Shown here piece by piece: positions 15,571 through 24,042 of a stretch of DNA of 64,000 nt; position 1 is the first letter of the stretch; each line of letters starts with the position of its first letter. A program made the position numbers and the translations under genes. This DNA comes from Nitriliruptor sp040882055. Lineage in GTDB: Bacteria; Actinomycetota; Nitriliruptoria; Nitriliruptorales; Nitriliruptoraceae. The stretch spans positions 8,891 through 72,890 of the forward strand of contig JBBECA010000076.1 of the NCBI GenBank assembly GCA_040882055.1. Reading direction: 5' to 3'. The notes beneath the pieces are model-generated. The model was not told the DNA's origin. It searched no databases and saw only the letters and a list, made by a program, of their open reading frames with translations.

Positions 15571-16649
15571 GCGACGCGCTCACCGATCGGCACCTGGCCG
15601 ACGTCCGGGACGCGGATGCCTTCGACGTCCCAGCCGTCCACGCGTGGCTGCACGACGAGGTCGCCGACCTGCCCGACGCGCTGCCGGAGGTGCGCCAGTT
15701 CACCGGCGGCGCGTCCAACCTGACCTACCTGTTGCGCTACCCGGACCGCGAGCTCGTCCTCCGCCGGCCGCCGATCGGCGCCAAGCCCACGTCCGGGCAC
15801 GACGTGCTGCGCGAGGCGCGCATCCAGGAACGCCTGGCGCCGGTCTTCCCCTACGTCCCCCGCGTCGTGGCGACGGCGAAGGGCCACCCCGCGGTCGGGA
15901 GCGACGTGGCGGTGGCCGAGCGGGTCCACGGCACGATCCTGCGCTCGCGCATCCCCTCGGCGCTCGCGCTCGACGCCGCCGCTGCCCGCCGGCTGTCGGA
16001 GCAGCTCGTCGACCGCTTCGTCGACCTGCACGCCGTCGACCCGGTCGCCGCCGGGATCGAGGAGTTCGGGCGAGGTCCGGGGTACGTCGAACGTCAGATC
16101 GCGGGCTGGTCCCGTCGGTACCGCGCCGCCCGCACCCGCAACGTGCCGAGCTTCGAACGCGTGATGGCGTGGCTCGAGGAGCACCGTCCCGACGACGCCG
16201 GGGCGTGCGTGGTGCACGGCGACTGGCGCTTCGACAACCTCGTGCTCGCGCCCGACGATCCGTCGGCGATCGTGGGGGTCCTCGACTGGGAACTCGCCAC
16301 GGTGGGTGACCCGTTGATGGACCTCGGCGCGTCGCTGGCGTACTGGGTCCAGGCCGACGACCCCCGCGCCTTCCGGATGCTGCGGCGGCAGCCGACCGAC
16401 GCCCCCGGGATGCTCACCCGCGCCGAGGTCGTCGCCCGTTACCTCGCGGCCACGGGACGGCAGCTGGCACCGGATGCCTGGCGGTTCTACGAGATCTACG
16501 GGCTCTTCCGCCTGGCGGTGATCATCGAACAGATCCACGCGCGTGACGTGGCGAGCCCGTCACGGAACCCCGCCTTCAGGTGGTTCTGGCTCGGGGTCCA
16601 CGTGCTGCACCGGCGCTGCCTGCGCCTCATCCGTTCCGGAGGTTCCTGA
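15567..16649 (+). CDS. APH-type phosphotransferase, probable hydroxyacyl-CoA kinase
   Basis: A 360-residue kinase-fold protein of the aminoglycoside phosphotransferase family. It has the ATP-site region VLRRPPIG, Brenner motif HGDWRFDN (about 217-224) and the metal-binding LDWELATVGDPLMDL (about 237). The segment RRPPIGAKPTSGHD and its pairing with an ACAD10/11-like dehydrogenase indicate the ACAD10/11 kinase clade, not antibiotic resistance. Predicted reaction: ATP-dependent phosphorylation of the 4-hydroxyl of an acyl-CoA. The start overlaps the dehydrogenase stop (GTGA) and the stop overlaps the next start (TGATG). Confidence 0.87.
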   Translation: MSDALTDRHLADVRDADAFDVPAVHAWLHDEVADLPDALPEVRQFTGGASNLTYLLRYPDRELVLRRPPIGAKPTSGHDVLREARIQERLAPVFPYVPRVVATAKGHPAVGSDVAVAERVHGTILRSRIPSALALDAAAARRLSEQLVDRFVDLHAVDPVAAGIEEFGRGPGYVERQIAGWSRRYRAARTRNVPSFERVMAWLEEHRPDDAGACVVHGDWRFDNLVLAPDDPSAIVGVLDWELATVGDPLMDLGASLAYWVQADDPRAFRMLRRQPTDAPGMLTRAEVVARYLAATGRQLAPDAWRFYEIYGLFRLAVIIEQIHARDVASPSRNPAFRWFWLGVHVLHRRCLRLIRSGGS

Positions 16650-17308
16650 TGGCCGTCGTCCTGCTCGTTCGCCACGGCCAGGCCTCGTTCGGCGCAGCGG
16701 ACTACGACGTCCTCTCCGACACCGGCCACCGCCAGGCCGACATCGTCGCCGAGCGGCTGGAAGCCACCGGGGTCTCCAGCGTCGTCCACGGTGCGATGGT
16801 CCGCCAGCGCGACACCGCCGCCCCGATCCTGCGGCGCACCGGGTTGACGGCGGTCGAGGACGGACGTTTCGACGAGTACGACCACGTCGAGCTGGTCCGG
16901 CAGGTCGCTGCCGACCCCGACGCGCTACCGCCGGAGGCTCGCCAGGACGACCCGCGTCGGGCCTTCCAGGCTGTGCTCGAGGTCGCGCTCGAGCGCTGGA
17001 TCGCCGGGGATCACGGCGACGAACACGAGAGCTTCGTCGGCTTCCGACAGCGCGTGCGCGACGGGCTGACCGCGTTGACGGGCGGTCTCGACGGCACGGT
17101 CGCCGTGGTGACCTCCGGTGGGGTCATCTCGGCGGTCTGTGCCGATGCGCTCGGCCTCGACCCGGCGGGCTGGGCCCGGCTCAACACCGTCATCGTGAAC
17201 TCGTCGATCACCAAGCTCGTGGTCGGTCGCCGCGGGACGACGCTCGTCACCGTCAACGACCACGCCCACCTCGAACCGCACGGACCGGCCCTGCTGACCT
17301 ACCGCTGA
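16649..17308 (+). CDS. Histidine phosphatase superfamily protein
   Basis: A 219-residue protein of the phosphoglycerate-mutase-like branch. It opens MAVVLLVRHGQAS, giving the phosphohistidine motif RHG at residues 8-10, with Arg60-region RQRDTAAPI and a Glu-rich middle. At the second catalytic site the usual SHGG is TSGG (VVTSGGVIS), so the second His is not in its normal place. It is the third gene of the dehydrogenase-kinase operon, with a TGATG overlap and GGAGG six bases upstream. It could remove phosphate from a pathway intermediate; that is inference. Confidence 0.83.
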   Translation: MAVVLLVRHGQASFGAADYDVLSDTGHRQADIVAERLEATGVSSVVHGAMVRQRDTAAPILRRTGLTAVEDGRFDEYDHVELVRQVAADPDALPPEARQDDPRRAFQAVLEVALERWIAGDHGDEHESFVGFRQRVRDGLTALTGGLDGTVAVVTSGGVISAVCADALGLDPAGWARLNTVIVNSSITKLVVGRRGTTLVTVNDHAHLEPHGPALLTYR

Positions 17309-17323
17309 GCCGGGGGTCAGCGG
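17302..17323. terminator. Hairpin formed by two convergent stop codons
   Basis: CCGCTGA and TCAGCGG (seven-base arms, eight-base G-rich loop) contain the stop codons of the phosphatase and the aldo/keto reductase. Possible bidirectional terminator without a U-tract. Confidence 0.3.
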
Positions 17324-18267
17324 GAGGCGTCGTCCTCGGTGTGGCCGGTGATCCGGTCGACCTCGGCGATCTCGTCGGCGTCGAGCTGCCAGCCCACCGC
17401 GGCGACGTTGGCGCGGACCTGGTCGGGCCGCGTCGCGCCGGCGATGACCGACGCCACCGGACCCTGTCCGGCGAGCCACGAGAAGGCGAGCTCGAGGATC
17501 GAACGGTCGCGGGCCTCGGCGAACGCCTGGAGCCGACGTGTGGTCTCGAGCCGTTCGTCGCTCAACCGTTCGGCACGCTGGTGGTCGGGGGCGGAGGCGA
17601 GGCGCCAGGCCGGGTCCTCGGCCTCGCCGCTGGTGTACTTCCCGGTGAGCAGTCCGGATGCGAGCGGGAAGTAGGGCAGCACCGCGAGCCCGTGCCGCTC
17701 GATGGCCGGCAGGTTCCCGTGCTCGATGTCGCGATCGAGCAGGCTCCAGTGGTCCTGGGCGCACACGAACCGGGTCCCGTCGGTCGCCGCCGCGTCGGCC
17801 TCGTCGACCTGGTCGGCGTGGAGGTTCGAGTGCCCGATCTCACGGACCCAGCCGGCGGTCACGAGCTCGTGCAGCGCACCGAGCGTCTCGGCGATCGGGA
17901 CGTCGGGGTCGGGCTGGTGGAGCTGGTAGAGGTCGATGTGGTCGCTGCCGAGCCGGCGGAGGCTCGCCTCGCAGGCGCTGCGCACGTAGGACGGGTGTGC
18001 CCCACGCCGCTCGCTGTCGAGCTCCATCCCGAACTTGGTCGCGACCACGACCTCGCCGCGGTGGCGACCGAGCGCCGCTCCGAGCAGCTCCTCGGACCAG
18101 CCGCGGTCACCGTTGTAGACGTCGGCGGTGTCGAACAGGGTGATGCCCTGGTCGAGGGCGGCCTCGACGACCGGTCGCGTCCCGTCGAGGCCGAGCCGGC
18201 GACCGAAGTTGTTGCAGCCGAGGCCGACGAGCGACACCTCGAGCGAACCGATCCGACGGGTCGCCAT
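17317..18267 (-). CDS. Aldo/keto reductase
   Basis: A 316-residue NAD(P)H-dependent (beta/alpha)8 reductase. The tetrad is visible: Asp and Tyr in LFDTADVYNGD, Lys in VATKFG and His in YQLHQPDPD. Cofactor-site segments are FPLASGLLTGKY and VASVIAGATRPDQV. The long helix region RAERLSDERLE is typical of the YajO/YccK-like subgroup. The ATG at 18267 overlaps the stop of the upstream transporter gene (TGATG), so it is translationally coupled to an exporter. Substrate unknown; detoxification of a carbonyl compound would fit. Confidence 0.9.
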   Translation of the reverse strand: MATRRIGSLEVSLVGLGCNNFGRRLGLDGTRPVVEAALDQGITLFDTADVYNGDRGWSEELLGAALGRHRGEVVVATKFGMELDSERRGAHPSYVRSACEASLRRLGSDHIDLYQLHQPDPDVPIAETLGALHELVTAGWVREIGHSNLHADQVDEADAAATDGTRFVCAQDHWSLLDRDIEHGNLPAIERHGLAVLPYFPLASGLLTGKYTSGEAEDPAWRLASAPDHQRAERLSDERLETTRRLQAFAEARDRSILELAFSWLAGQGPVASVIAGATRPDQVRANVAAVGWQLDADEIAEVDRITGHTEDDASR

Positions 18268-19586
18268 CAGACGACCTCGTGGTCGGTGATGGCGTCGGCA
18301 CGTTCGTCCGCCGTCGGCTGTGGGATGAGCCGCTGGAAGAGCTGCCCACGTTCGGCGTACAGCACGAGCCCGAAGGCCAGCAGGCCGTACCCGAGGAAAC
18401 CGAACGACAGCGGCAGGATCGTGCCGTCGAAGGTGCGGTCCAGCAGCGCGCCGAGCAGGGCGCCGACGGCGATCTGGGTGGCACCGATCACGGCCGCCGC
18501 CGTCCCGGCGATGGCGCCCATCGGGGTCATGGCGATGGTGTTGAAGTTCGGGATGAGCAGGGCGTGCGAGATGAGCATGGCGGCGATGCCGAGCAGGAAC
18601 AGCCACAACGGCGGCCGACCACCCGTCGTCACCGCCAGAACGACGAGGGAGGCTGCGGCGAGGAGGTAGCCGACGAGGACCCCGTGGGCGAGCCGACGGG
18701 TCCCGATCCGCTCGACGACCCGGCCGTTGGCGATCATGGCCACGCCCATGACGGCGGCCAGGCCGCCGAAGATCAGCGGGAAGCGGTCACCTTCGTCGAA
18801 GACCTGGCTGTAGATCAGCTCGCTGCTGGCGAGGTAGGACGAGAAGACGCCGTACATCGAGGTGAGCGCGAGCGTGTAGCCGACGGTCTGTCGGTTGGAG
18901 ACCACGACCTTGGCGGCAGCCGTGATGCGCCCGTAGGTCATCGGCAGCTGGTGCTCGGGCGCGAGCGTCTCGGGGATGCGCCGCGCCCACACCGCGGCGC
19001 CGATGGCCGCGAGCGCGGACCCGACCGCGAGCCACCGCCAGGACACGAACGTGGCGACGCCCGCCGCGATGCTCGGCGCGATGACCGGCACGAGGATGAA
19101 GACGGCCATGATGAACGACATGGCCTTGGCCATCCGCTCGCCCTCGTAGGTGTCGCGCACGATGGCCAGGGTCACGACGCGTGGTCCCGCCGCGCCGAGC
19201 CCCCACACGAACCGCGCGACGAGCAGGACGCCGAGGCTCGGTCCGATGGCCGTGATCAGCGCGGCGATGCCGTAGACGGCGTACCCGATGTGGAGCGCCC
19301 GCTTGCGGCCGTAACGGTCGGCGATGGGGCCGTAGACCAGCTGACCCGCGGCGAGGCCGAGGAAGTAGGTGGTGATCAGCCCGGTGACGGCCGTCGAGTT
19401 CGCCGCCAGACCGAGGTCGGTCCGGATGCTGTCGTAGACCGGCAACAGCAGGTCGATGCCCAGCGCCGCCAGCGCCATCGACAGCGCGAGGAAGCTGGTC
19501 AGCTCGATGCGCCCGGGGCTCGGACGGCCGGGGGCGCGTGGGATCTGGCCACCGCGCGTCGGCGGTGGAACGGTGCGGGCGGACAA
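18267..19586 (-). CDS. Bcr/CflA family MFS multidrug transporter
   Basis: A 439-residue major facilitator with 12 predicted helices. The helix 2-3 loop motif A appears as YGPIADRYGRKRAL, and helix 4 as RFVWGLGAAGPRVVTLAIVRD, as in Bcr/CflA drug:H+ antiporters. Residues 1-25 are a Pro/Arg-rich cytosolic leader; the C-terminus is hydrophilic. The start is a TTG with AGGAA upstream, a rarer codon than in its neighbours. It is followed by the coupled aldo/keto reductase. Overlapping palindromes 70-90 bp upstream may be an operator. Confidence 0.87.
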   Translation of the reverse strand: MSARTVPPPTRGGQIPRAPGRPSPGRIELTSFLALSMALAALGIDLLLPVYDSIRTDLGLAANSTAVTGLITTYFLGLAAGQLVYGPIADRYGRKRALHIGYAVYGIAALITAIGPSLGVLLVARFVWGLGAAGPRVVTLAIVRDTYEGERMAKAMSFIMAVFILVPVIAPSIAAGVATFVSWRWLAVGSALAAIGAAVWARRIPETLAPEHQLPMTYGRITAAAKVVVSNRQTVGYTLALTSMYGVFSSYLASSELIYSQVFDEGDRFPLIFGGLAAVMGVAMIANGRVVERIGTRRLAHGVLVGYLLAAASLVVLAVTTGGRPPLWLFLLGIAAMLISHALLIPNFNTIAMTPMGAIAGTAAAVIGATQIAVGALLGALLDRTFDGTILPLSFGFLGYGLLAFGLVLYAERGQLFQRLIPQPTADERADAITDHEVV

Positions 19587-19655
19587 GGGGCGTTCCTGAC
19601 GTGCAGCGCGGGCCGGCGGAGCGGAGGTGGTGCCGTGGTGGCGAAACCGCAGGAA

Positions 19656-19676
19656 AGAGATCTCTCGACGTCGAGA
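19656..19676. promoter_or_regulatory. Overlapping perfect palindromes, candidate operator
   Basis: AGAGATCTCT (19656-19665) overlaps TCTCGACGTCGAGA (19663-19676). They sit in the gap upstream of the transporter gene, 70-90 bp before its start. A locally A/T-richer patch precedes them. Confidence 0.35.
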
Positions 19677-19781
19677 CAGTACCTGCCCAGCTCCGGGCGC
19701 GAGCCCACACGGACGGTGGCCCGGACGCCGCGAGGGGCGAACCGGGCCACCGGGTGGTGCGAGGGGTACGTCAGCGAGCGC

Positions 19782-20453
19782 TCAACGGCGCGGCGTGCTC
19801 GGGGGCGTGGTCGGGGTGGTGGTCGGCGACGGTGCCGCGGTGGGGACCCGGCCGGAGCCCGAGCCATCCTGGGCCTCGGACTTGACGTCCTCGGCAGCCC
19901 GCTGCGCTTCGTCGCGGACGTCGATCGCGGCGTCCTTCGCCTCGGCCGTGACGTCCTGGGCCGCGTGCTGGGCTTCGTCGGCGACGTTCCTGGCGCTCGA
20001 GACCGCCTGTTGCTTGACGTCCTGGGCGCGCTCGACGGCCTGTTCCTTGGCCGACTTCGCGCGCTGGGTGACGTCGCCGCTGACCGACTGCGCCTTGGTC
20101 TGGGCCTGCGTGACGATCTCCTGGCGGCGCTGCTCACCACGGTCCGGGTCGGCGAGGTACGCCGCCACGGCGCCCGCGCCGAGGCCGACGGTCATCCAGA
20201 ACAGCCGGCGCGGCCAGGTCGTGGCCGACGCGCTGACCTCGAGCTCGTCGAGGCGTCCGGTGACCCCGCCGGTGTCGCCGGCGATCTCGTCGAGCCGGTC
20301 GGTCAGGTGGGACTCGGTGGCGTCGAGCTTGCGGCTCAGCTTGCCGATCTCACGGAGGACCGAGCCCTCGTTGGAGCCCACCGCTTCGGCGGTCCGGTCA
20401 CGGACGCGGTCCATCTGGTCGGTGAGGATGTCGGGGAGACGGTCGAGCTGCAT
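19782..20453 (-). CDS. YtxH-like protein with amphipathic helical repeats
   Basis: A 223-residue protein of no assigned function. Residues 1-70 are helical and charged. A single hydrophobic segment (LFWMTVGLGAGAVAAYLADP, about 83-102) followed by GEQRRQEI matches the YtxH/DUF883 style of one anchor plus soluble repeats. From about 115 to 195 there are degenerate 11-residue Ala/Lys/Asp/Glu repeats (for example VKQQAVSSARNVADEAQ), like LEA or apolipoprotein helices. The tail is Thr/Pro-rich. Such proteins are often linked to stress, which I infer only by analogy. The ATG at 20453 has AGGGA upstream. Confidence 0.72.
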   Translation of the reverse strand: MQLDRLPDILTDQMDRVRDRTAEAVGSNEGSVLREIGKLSRKLDATESHLTDRLDEIAGDTGGVTGRLDELEVSASATTWPRRLFWMTVGLGAGAVAAYLADPDRGEQRRQEIVTQAQTKAQSVSGDVTQRAKSAKEQAVERAQDVKQQAVSSARNVADEAQHAAQDVTAEAKDAAIDVRDEAQRAAEDVKSEAQDGSGSGRVPTAAPSPTTTPTTPPSTPRR

Positions 20454-20625
20454 GGGGGTCCCTTCGTCGGACGGTCTGCGGACGCGTCGCTGCCACGGTG
20501 CGTGACGGCGACCTCGACACCACGGTGACACCTGCCGTGGCGCGCGGCAGCTGTCCGAGGGGGTCCGACGGTCGGGGTCGCCGGTGCTCACGTCCGTCCG
20601 GACGGGGTCCGCTGGAGGCCGGTGG

Positions 20626-21423
20626 TCAGTAGCCCCGCTCACCGCTGGCGCGGCCGATACGGCTGGCGATGGCCCGGTACAGCGGGGGCGCCAGGTGCCG
20701 GAGCACGACGAAGGCGCGGTACCAGCCGGGCACGGTGCGCTCCGGCACCCCCGTGCGCAGCACCTCGACGACGCGCTTCGCGACGTCGTCGGGCTCGCCC
20801 ACGAGCCGGCCCATCGGGCCGCCGGTCAGGTGGGTCTGCGGGAAGCCCTCGGTGACGATGAAGCCCGGGTTGAGCTGGCAGACGGTGATGTCGCGGGAGG
20901 CCCAGGACAGCGACAGCGCCTCGGACAACCCGACGACGCCGAACTTGCTGGCGGCGTACCCCGCGGGACCGATCCCGATCTTGCCGGCCACGGACGCGAC
21001 GTTGACGACCCGCGCGGGCGCGCTGGCCTCGAGGAGGTCCGCGAACGCGGCCATGCAGCGCACCGTGCCGAGCAGGTTCACATCCAAGGTCCGGAGCGCA
21101 TCGTCGAGGTCGTCACGGCCCACGAACGCCCCGCCACCCACGCCCGCGTTGTTGATCAGCGCGTGGCACGCGCCGAACTCGTCGCGGACACGCGCCGCGA
21201 GCGCGTCGACGGCGGCGGTGTCGGTCACGTCCGCCTCGTGGGGGACGAGGCGCCCGCGTTCACCCGCGAGCTCAGCGGCCAACGCCGTCAACCGGTCGCT
21301 GCGCCGGGCGACGGCCACGACCGTCATCCCGAGCCGGACCAGACGCCGCGCCGTCGCTTCGCCGAGCCCGCTCGATGCGCCGGTCACGACCACGATCCTG
21401 CCCTCGGGGGATGCCCAGCTCAC
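20626..21423 (-). CDS. SDR family NAD(P)-dependent oxidoreductase
   Basis: A 265-residue classical short-chain dehydrogenase. It has the Rossmann motif TGASSGLGE, NNAGVGGG, catalytic Ser in VNVASVAGK and YAASK. RRSDRL after the second beta strand suggests NADP(H) preference. The C-terminal 40 residues (WYRAFVVLRHLAPPLYRAI) are hydrophobic and may bind the membrane or a lipid substrate, as in enzymes acting on ketosteroids or fatty chains. The GTG at 21423 has GAGGA just upstream. Divergent from the VOC gene. Confidence 0.88.
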   Translation of the reverse strand: MSWASPEGRIVVVTGASSGLGEATARRLVRLGMTVVAVARRSDRLTALAAELAGERGRLVPHEADVTDTAAVDALAARVRDEFGACHALINNAGVGGGAFVGRDDLDDALRTLDVNLLGTVRCMAAFADLLEASAPARVVNVASVAGKIGIGPAGYAASKFGVVGLSEALSLSWASRDITVCQLNPGFIVTEGFPQTHLTGGPMGRLVGEPDDVAKRVVEVLRTGVPERTVPGWYRAFVVLRHLAPPLYRAIASRIGRASGERGY

Positions 21424-21549
21424 GGTCCTCGTCTCCTCGGTCGGGGTGGTGGCGAGGGCCGGAGCGTCGCACGCCGGCCGTGCGGAGCGGGAACCGAGCG
21501 CGTGGCGTGGTCCGCCGCCCGGCCTCGCGCCGAGACGGGAGGTCGGTGG

Positions 21550-21575
21550 CAGATAGGTGACGTGTCAGATAACGT
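21550..21575 (+). promoter_or_regulatory. Repeat-containing promoter region of the VOC gene
   Basis: CAGATA occurs twice, 16 bp apart (21550-21555 and 21566-21571), around a near-palindrome TGACGTGTCA. A TAACGT box (21570-21575) lies 55 bp before the VOC gene start. Weak evidence for a regulated divergent promoter. Confidence 0.3.
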
Positions 21576-21629
21576 GGGTCTCCGGTCGACGTGACGCGCG
21601 GATGACCGCCGCGCCCGGAGGATCGTCCC

Positions 21630-22145
21630 GTGGGCATCACCCGTCTCAACCACGCCGTGCTCTACGTGCGTGACGCCGAGCGGCACGCCCGCTTCTACGC
21701 CGACGTCCTCGGCTTCCACGAGGTGGTCCGCATGTCGCTCGGAGGCGGCCGGCAGGGGGTCTTCATGCGTGCGCCCGGTTCGACCAACGACCACGACGTC
21801 GCGTTCTTCGGCCTCGGCGCGGAGCTCGGCGACTCGACCGCAGGTCGGGCGACGGTGGGGCTCTACCACCTCGCCTGGGAGGTCCCGACCCTGGCCGACC
21901 TCGCCGACCACGCCGCCAAGCTGTCGGCGGCTGGTGCGCTCGTCGGTGCCAGCGACCACGTCGCCACCAAGGCTCTCTACGCCCGGGACCCCGACGGGCT
22001 CGAGTTCGAGGTGAGCTGGATCGTCCCGGTGGAGCTGCTCGGTGACGGTGAGGCCGACGAGCCGACCATCGCGCCGCTCGACCTCGACGCGGACATCGCC
22101 CGTTTCGGAGCCGAGACGCGGGGCCAGGTCACGGTCCCCGGCTGA
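21630..22145 (+). CDS. VOC (glyoxalase/bleomycin resistance/dioxygenase) family protein
   Basis: A 171-residue vicinal-oxygen-chelate protein with two beta-alpha-beta-beta-beta units. Candidate metal ligands are His8 (RLNHAVLYV), a His in GLYHLAWEV and Glu in DGLEFEVSW, the pattern of extradiol dioxygenases of the CatE type. The last 35 residues are an acidic extension. The GTG at 21630 has GGAGG eight bases upstream. Reaction and substrate are open; the divergent SDR may work on a related compound. Confidence 0.85.
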   Translation: MGITRLNHAVLYVRDAERHARFYADVLGFHEVVRMSLGGGRQGVFMRAPGSTNDHDVAFFGLGAELGDSTAGRATVGLYHLAWEVPTLADLADHAAKLSAAGALVGASDHVATKALYARDPDGLEFEVSWIVPVELLGDGEADEPTIAPLDLDADIARFGAETRGQVTVPG

Positions 22146-22161
22146 TCCCCCGCGCCCTCGC

Positions 22162-24042
22162 TCACCTGTCGGCGAGCCGGATCAGGAGGTCCGCAGCGAT
22201 GGGCGCCGCCGCCCGGCCGCCGAACGCATCCTCGGTCTCGGCGACGAGCACGGCGAACGCCACGTCGCCCTGCCAGCCGGTGACCCAGGCGTGGGTCCGG
22301 GGTGGGGTCTGGTCGCCGTACTCGGCGCTGCCGGTCTTGGCGTGGACGGGCTCACCGGGGACGTCCGCGAGGACGGTCGCGCTGCCCTCGGTGACCACCG
22401 CGCGCATCAAGCCAGGAAGCTCGTCGGCGACGGCATCGGGGAGCGGGGTGGACGTGGGTGCCGCATCCTCCTCGAGGACCAGCGACGGCGGCAGCGCGGC
22501 ACCGCGGGCGGCCGCGGCGGCCAGCTCGGCGACCGCGAACGGGCTGACGAGGACCTGCCCCTGACCGATCGCGCTGGCCGCGAGGTCGGTGCCGCCCTCG
22601 GTCGCCGGGACCTCCGCTCCGGTGGCCACCACACCGAGCTCCGGACCGCTGCCGAGCCCGAACGCGCTGGCGGCGTCGCGTAGGGCCGACGGCGGCAGGT
22701 CGCGGGACAGCTCGACGAAGGCGGTGTTGCACGAGCTCGCGAACGCGGTGCGGAACGGGACCTCGCCGAGCGCCTGGTCCTCGGCGTTGCGGAAGTCCCG
22801 TCCGTCGACGGTGGTGGTCGCCGGGCAGGTGATCGGGTCGTCGACCTCCAGACCCGTCTGGAGCAGCGCAGCCGTGGTGACGATCTTGAAGGTCGACCCT
22901 GGCGGGTAGCGGCCCGTGAGCGCGAGGTCCAGGCCTCCCGATGCCGGGCCGTTGGCGACCGCGAGGACGTGCCCGTCGCTGATCCTGATCGCCACGATGG
23001 CGGTCGGGAACTCCTCCTGTCCGGCGAGCGCGGCATCGGCTGCCGTCTGCACGTCGGGGTCCAAGGACACGGTGACGGGGGCCCCGGGTTCCGGGTCCAC
23101 GGAGAACAGCTCCTCACCGTCCGCTTCGCCGTCGGCGGGGACGGCGAGGACCTCGAGCCCCGGGCGGCCGCCGAGCTGCTCGTCGTAGGTGCGTTGCAGC
23201 CCCGAGAGCCCGGCCACGTCCCCAGCGGCGTAGCGGTCGGGATCCTCCTCGATGAGCTCGGCCGTCACCGGCCCGGCCCGGCCGAGGGTCGCCCGGGCGA
23301 ACTCACGCGTCGGAGCCAGCTGCTGTTCCCCGCGTTGGAAGACGGCGCCGGGGATGGGCTGGAGCTGGTCGCGCAGGTCCTCGTACTCCGGTTCGCGCAG
23401 CGTCACGACGCGGACGAAGCGGTCCGGGTCGGCGTCCTCGATGCGCTCCTCGAGGCCGTCGAGGTCGAGGTCGAGGACGCCGCGGAGGCTGGTCACCGTG
23501 GCGTCGAGACCGTCGACGCGCGACGGCTGGACCCCGACGTCGACGACCGGCCGCGCGGTCACGATCGGGGTGCCATCCTCCGCGACGACGTCGGCCCGTG
23601 GCGGCGTGGTGCGTCGGAGGGTCAGCACCTCGCCGTCGGCCAACCGCGGGTGTGCGACCTCCGCGGACCAGCGGACCCGCCAGCCCTCGTCGCCGCGATC
23701 CATCGGCGCGCTCACCTCGTAGGCCCAGACCCGGTCGCCGGGGAGGGCCCAGGTGAGCCCGAGCGTCGCGTCGGCCCGCGCGTCGTCCTCCTCGTCCTGC
23801 TCGACCGTACGGAGCGCGACCGTCAGGTCCGCTCCACCGAGCCCCTCGCGCACCGCCTGCCACCCGGCGCTGGTCTCGCTCGGAGCGGCTACCGGCCCAG
23901 CGCCGGGATCGCCGTCGTCCCACGCGGCGGCGAAGGCCGCGGCCGCCTCGTCGGGGGGAGGTGGCCGCGACACCACCCACCAGACGGCCGCTGCTGCGAT
24001 GGCGGCGAGCACGAGGACGGCCGCGATGAGGCGCCCCGTCAC
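22162..24042 (-). CDS. Penicillin-binding transpeptidase with MecA-N type domain
   Basis: A 626-residue monofunctional class B-like PBP. A single N-terminal helix (about 5-24) anchors it. An NTF2-like MecA-N domain (about 30-150) is followed by a dimerisation domain and then the transpeptidase. Motifs: STFK (about 383), SCN (about 435) and KTGS (about 568). The architecture resembles mycobacterial Rv2864c-type PBP lipoproteins, but no lipobox Cys is present here. It makes cross-links in peptidoglycan. The GTG overlaps the stop of the upstream 67-residue gene (GTGA), so expression is coupled. Confidence 0.9.
   Translation of the reverse strand: MTGRLIAAVLVLAAIAAAAVWWVVSRPPPPDEAAAAFAAAWDDGDPGAGPVAAPSETSAGWQAVREGLGGADLTVALRTVEQDEEDDARADATLGLTWALPGDRVWAYEVSAPMDRGDEGWRVRWSAEVAHPRLADGEVLTLRRTTPPRADVVAEDGTPIVTARPVVDVGVQPSRVDGLDATVTSLRGVLDLDLDGLEERIEDADPDRFVRVVTLREPEYEDLRDQLQPIPGAVFQRGEQQLAPTREFARATLGRAGPVTAELIEEDPDRYAAGDVAGLSGLQRTYDEQLGGRPGLEVLAVPADGEADGEELFSVDPEPGAPVTVSLDPDVQTAADAALAGQEEFPTAIVAIRISDGHVLAVANGPASGGLDLALTGRYPPGSTFKIVTTAALLQTGLEVDDPITCPATTTVDGRDFRNAEDQALGEVPFRTAFASSCNTAFVELSRDLPPSALRDAASAFGLGSGPELGVVATGAEVPATEGGTDLAASAIGQGQVLVSPFAVAELAAAAARGAALPPSLVLEEDAAPTSTPLPDAVADELPGLMRAVVTEGSATVLADVPGEPVHAKTGSAEYGDQTPPRTHAWVTGWQGDVAFAVLVAETEDAFGGRAAAPIAADLLIRLADR

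Noticed and set aside
15567..16649. Aminoglycoside resistance gene
   Set aside because: The APH fold is shared, but the pairing with an ACAD10/11-like dehydrogenase and the sequence around the ATP site favour a hydroxyacyl-CoA kinase.
18279..20528. A 749-codon plus-strand frame antisense to the MFS transporter and YtxH-like gene
   Set aside because: The opposite strand encodes complete, recognisable proteins; this frame has only His/Arg/Asp-rich low-complexity sequence.
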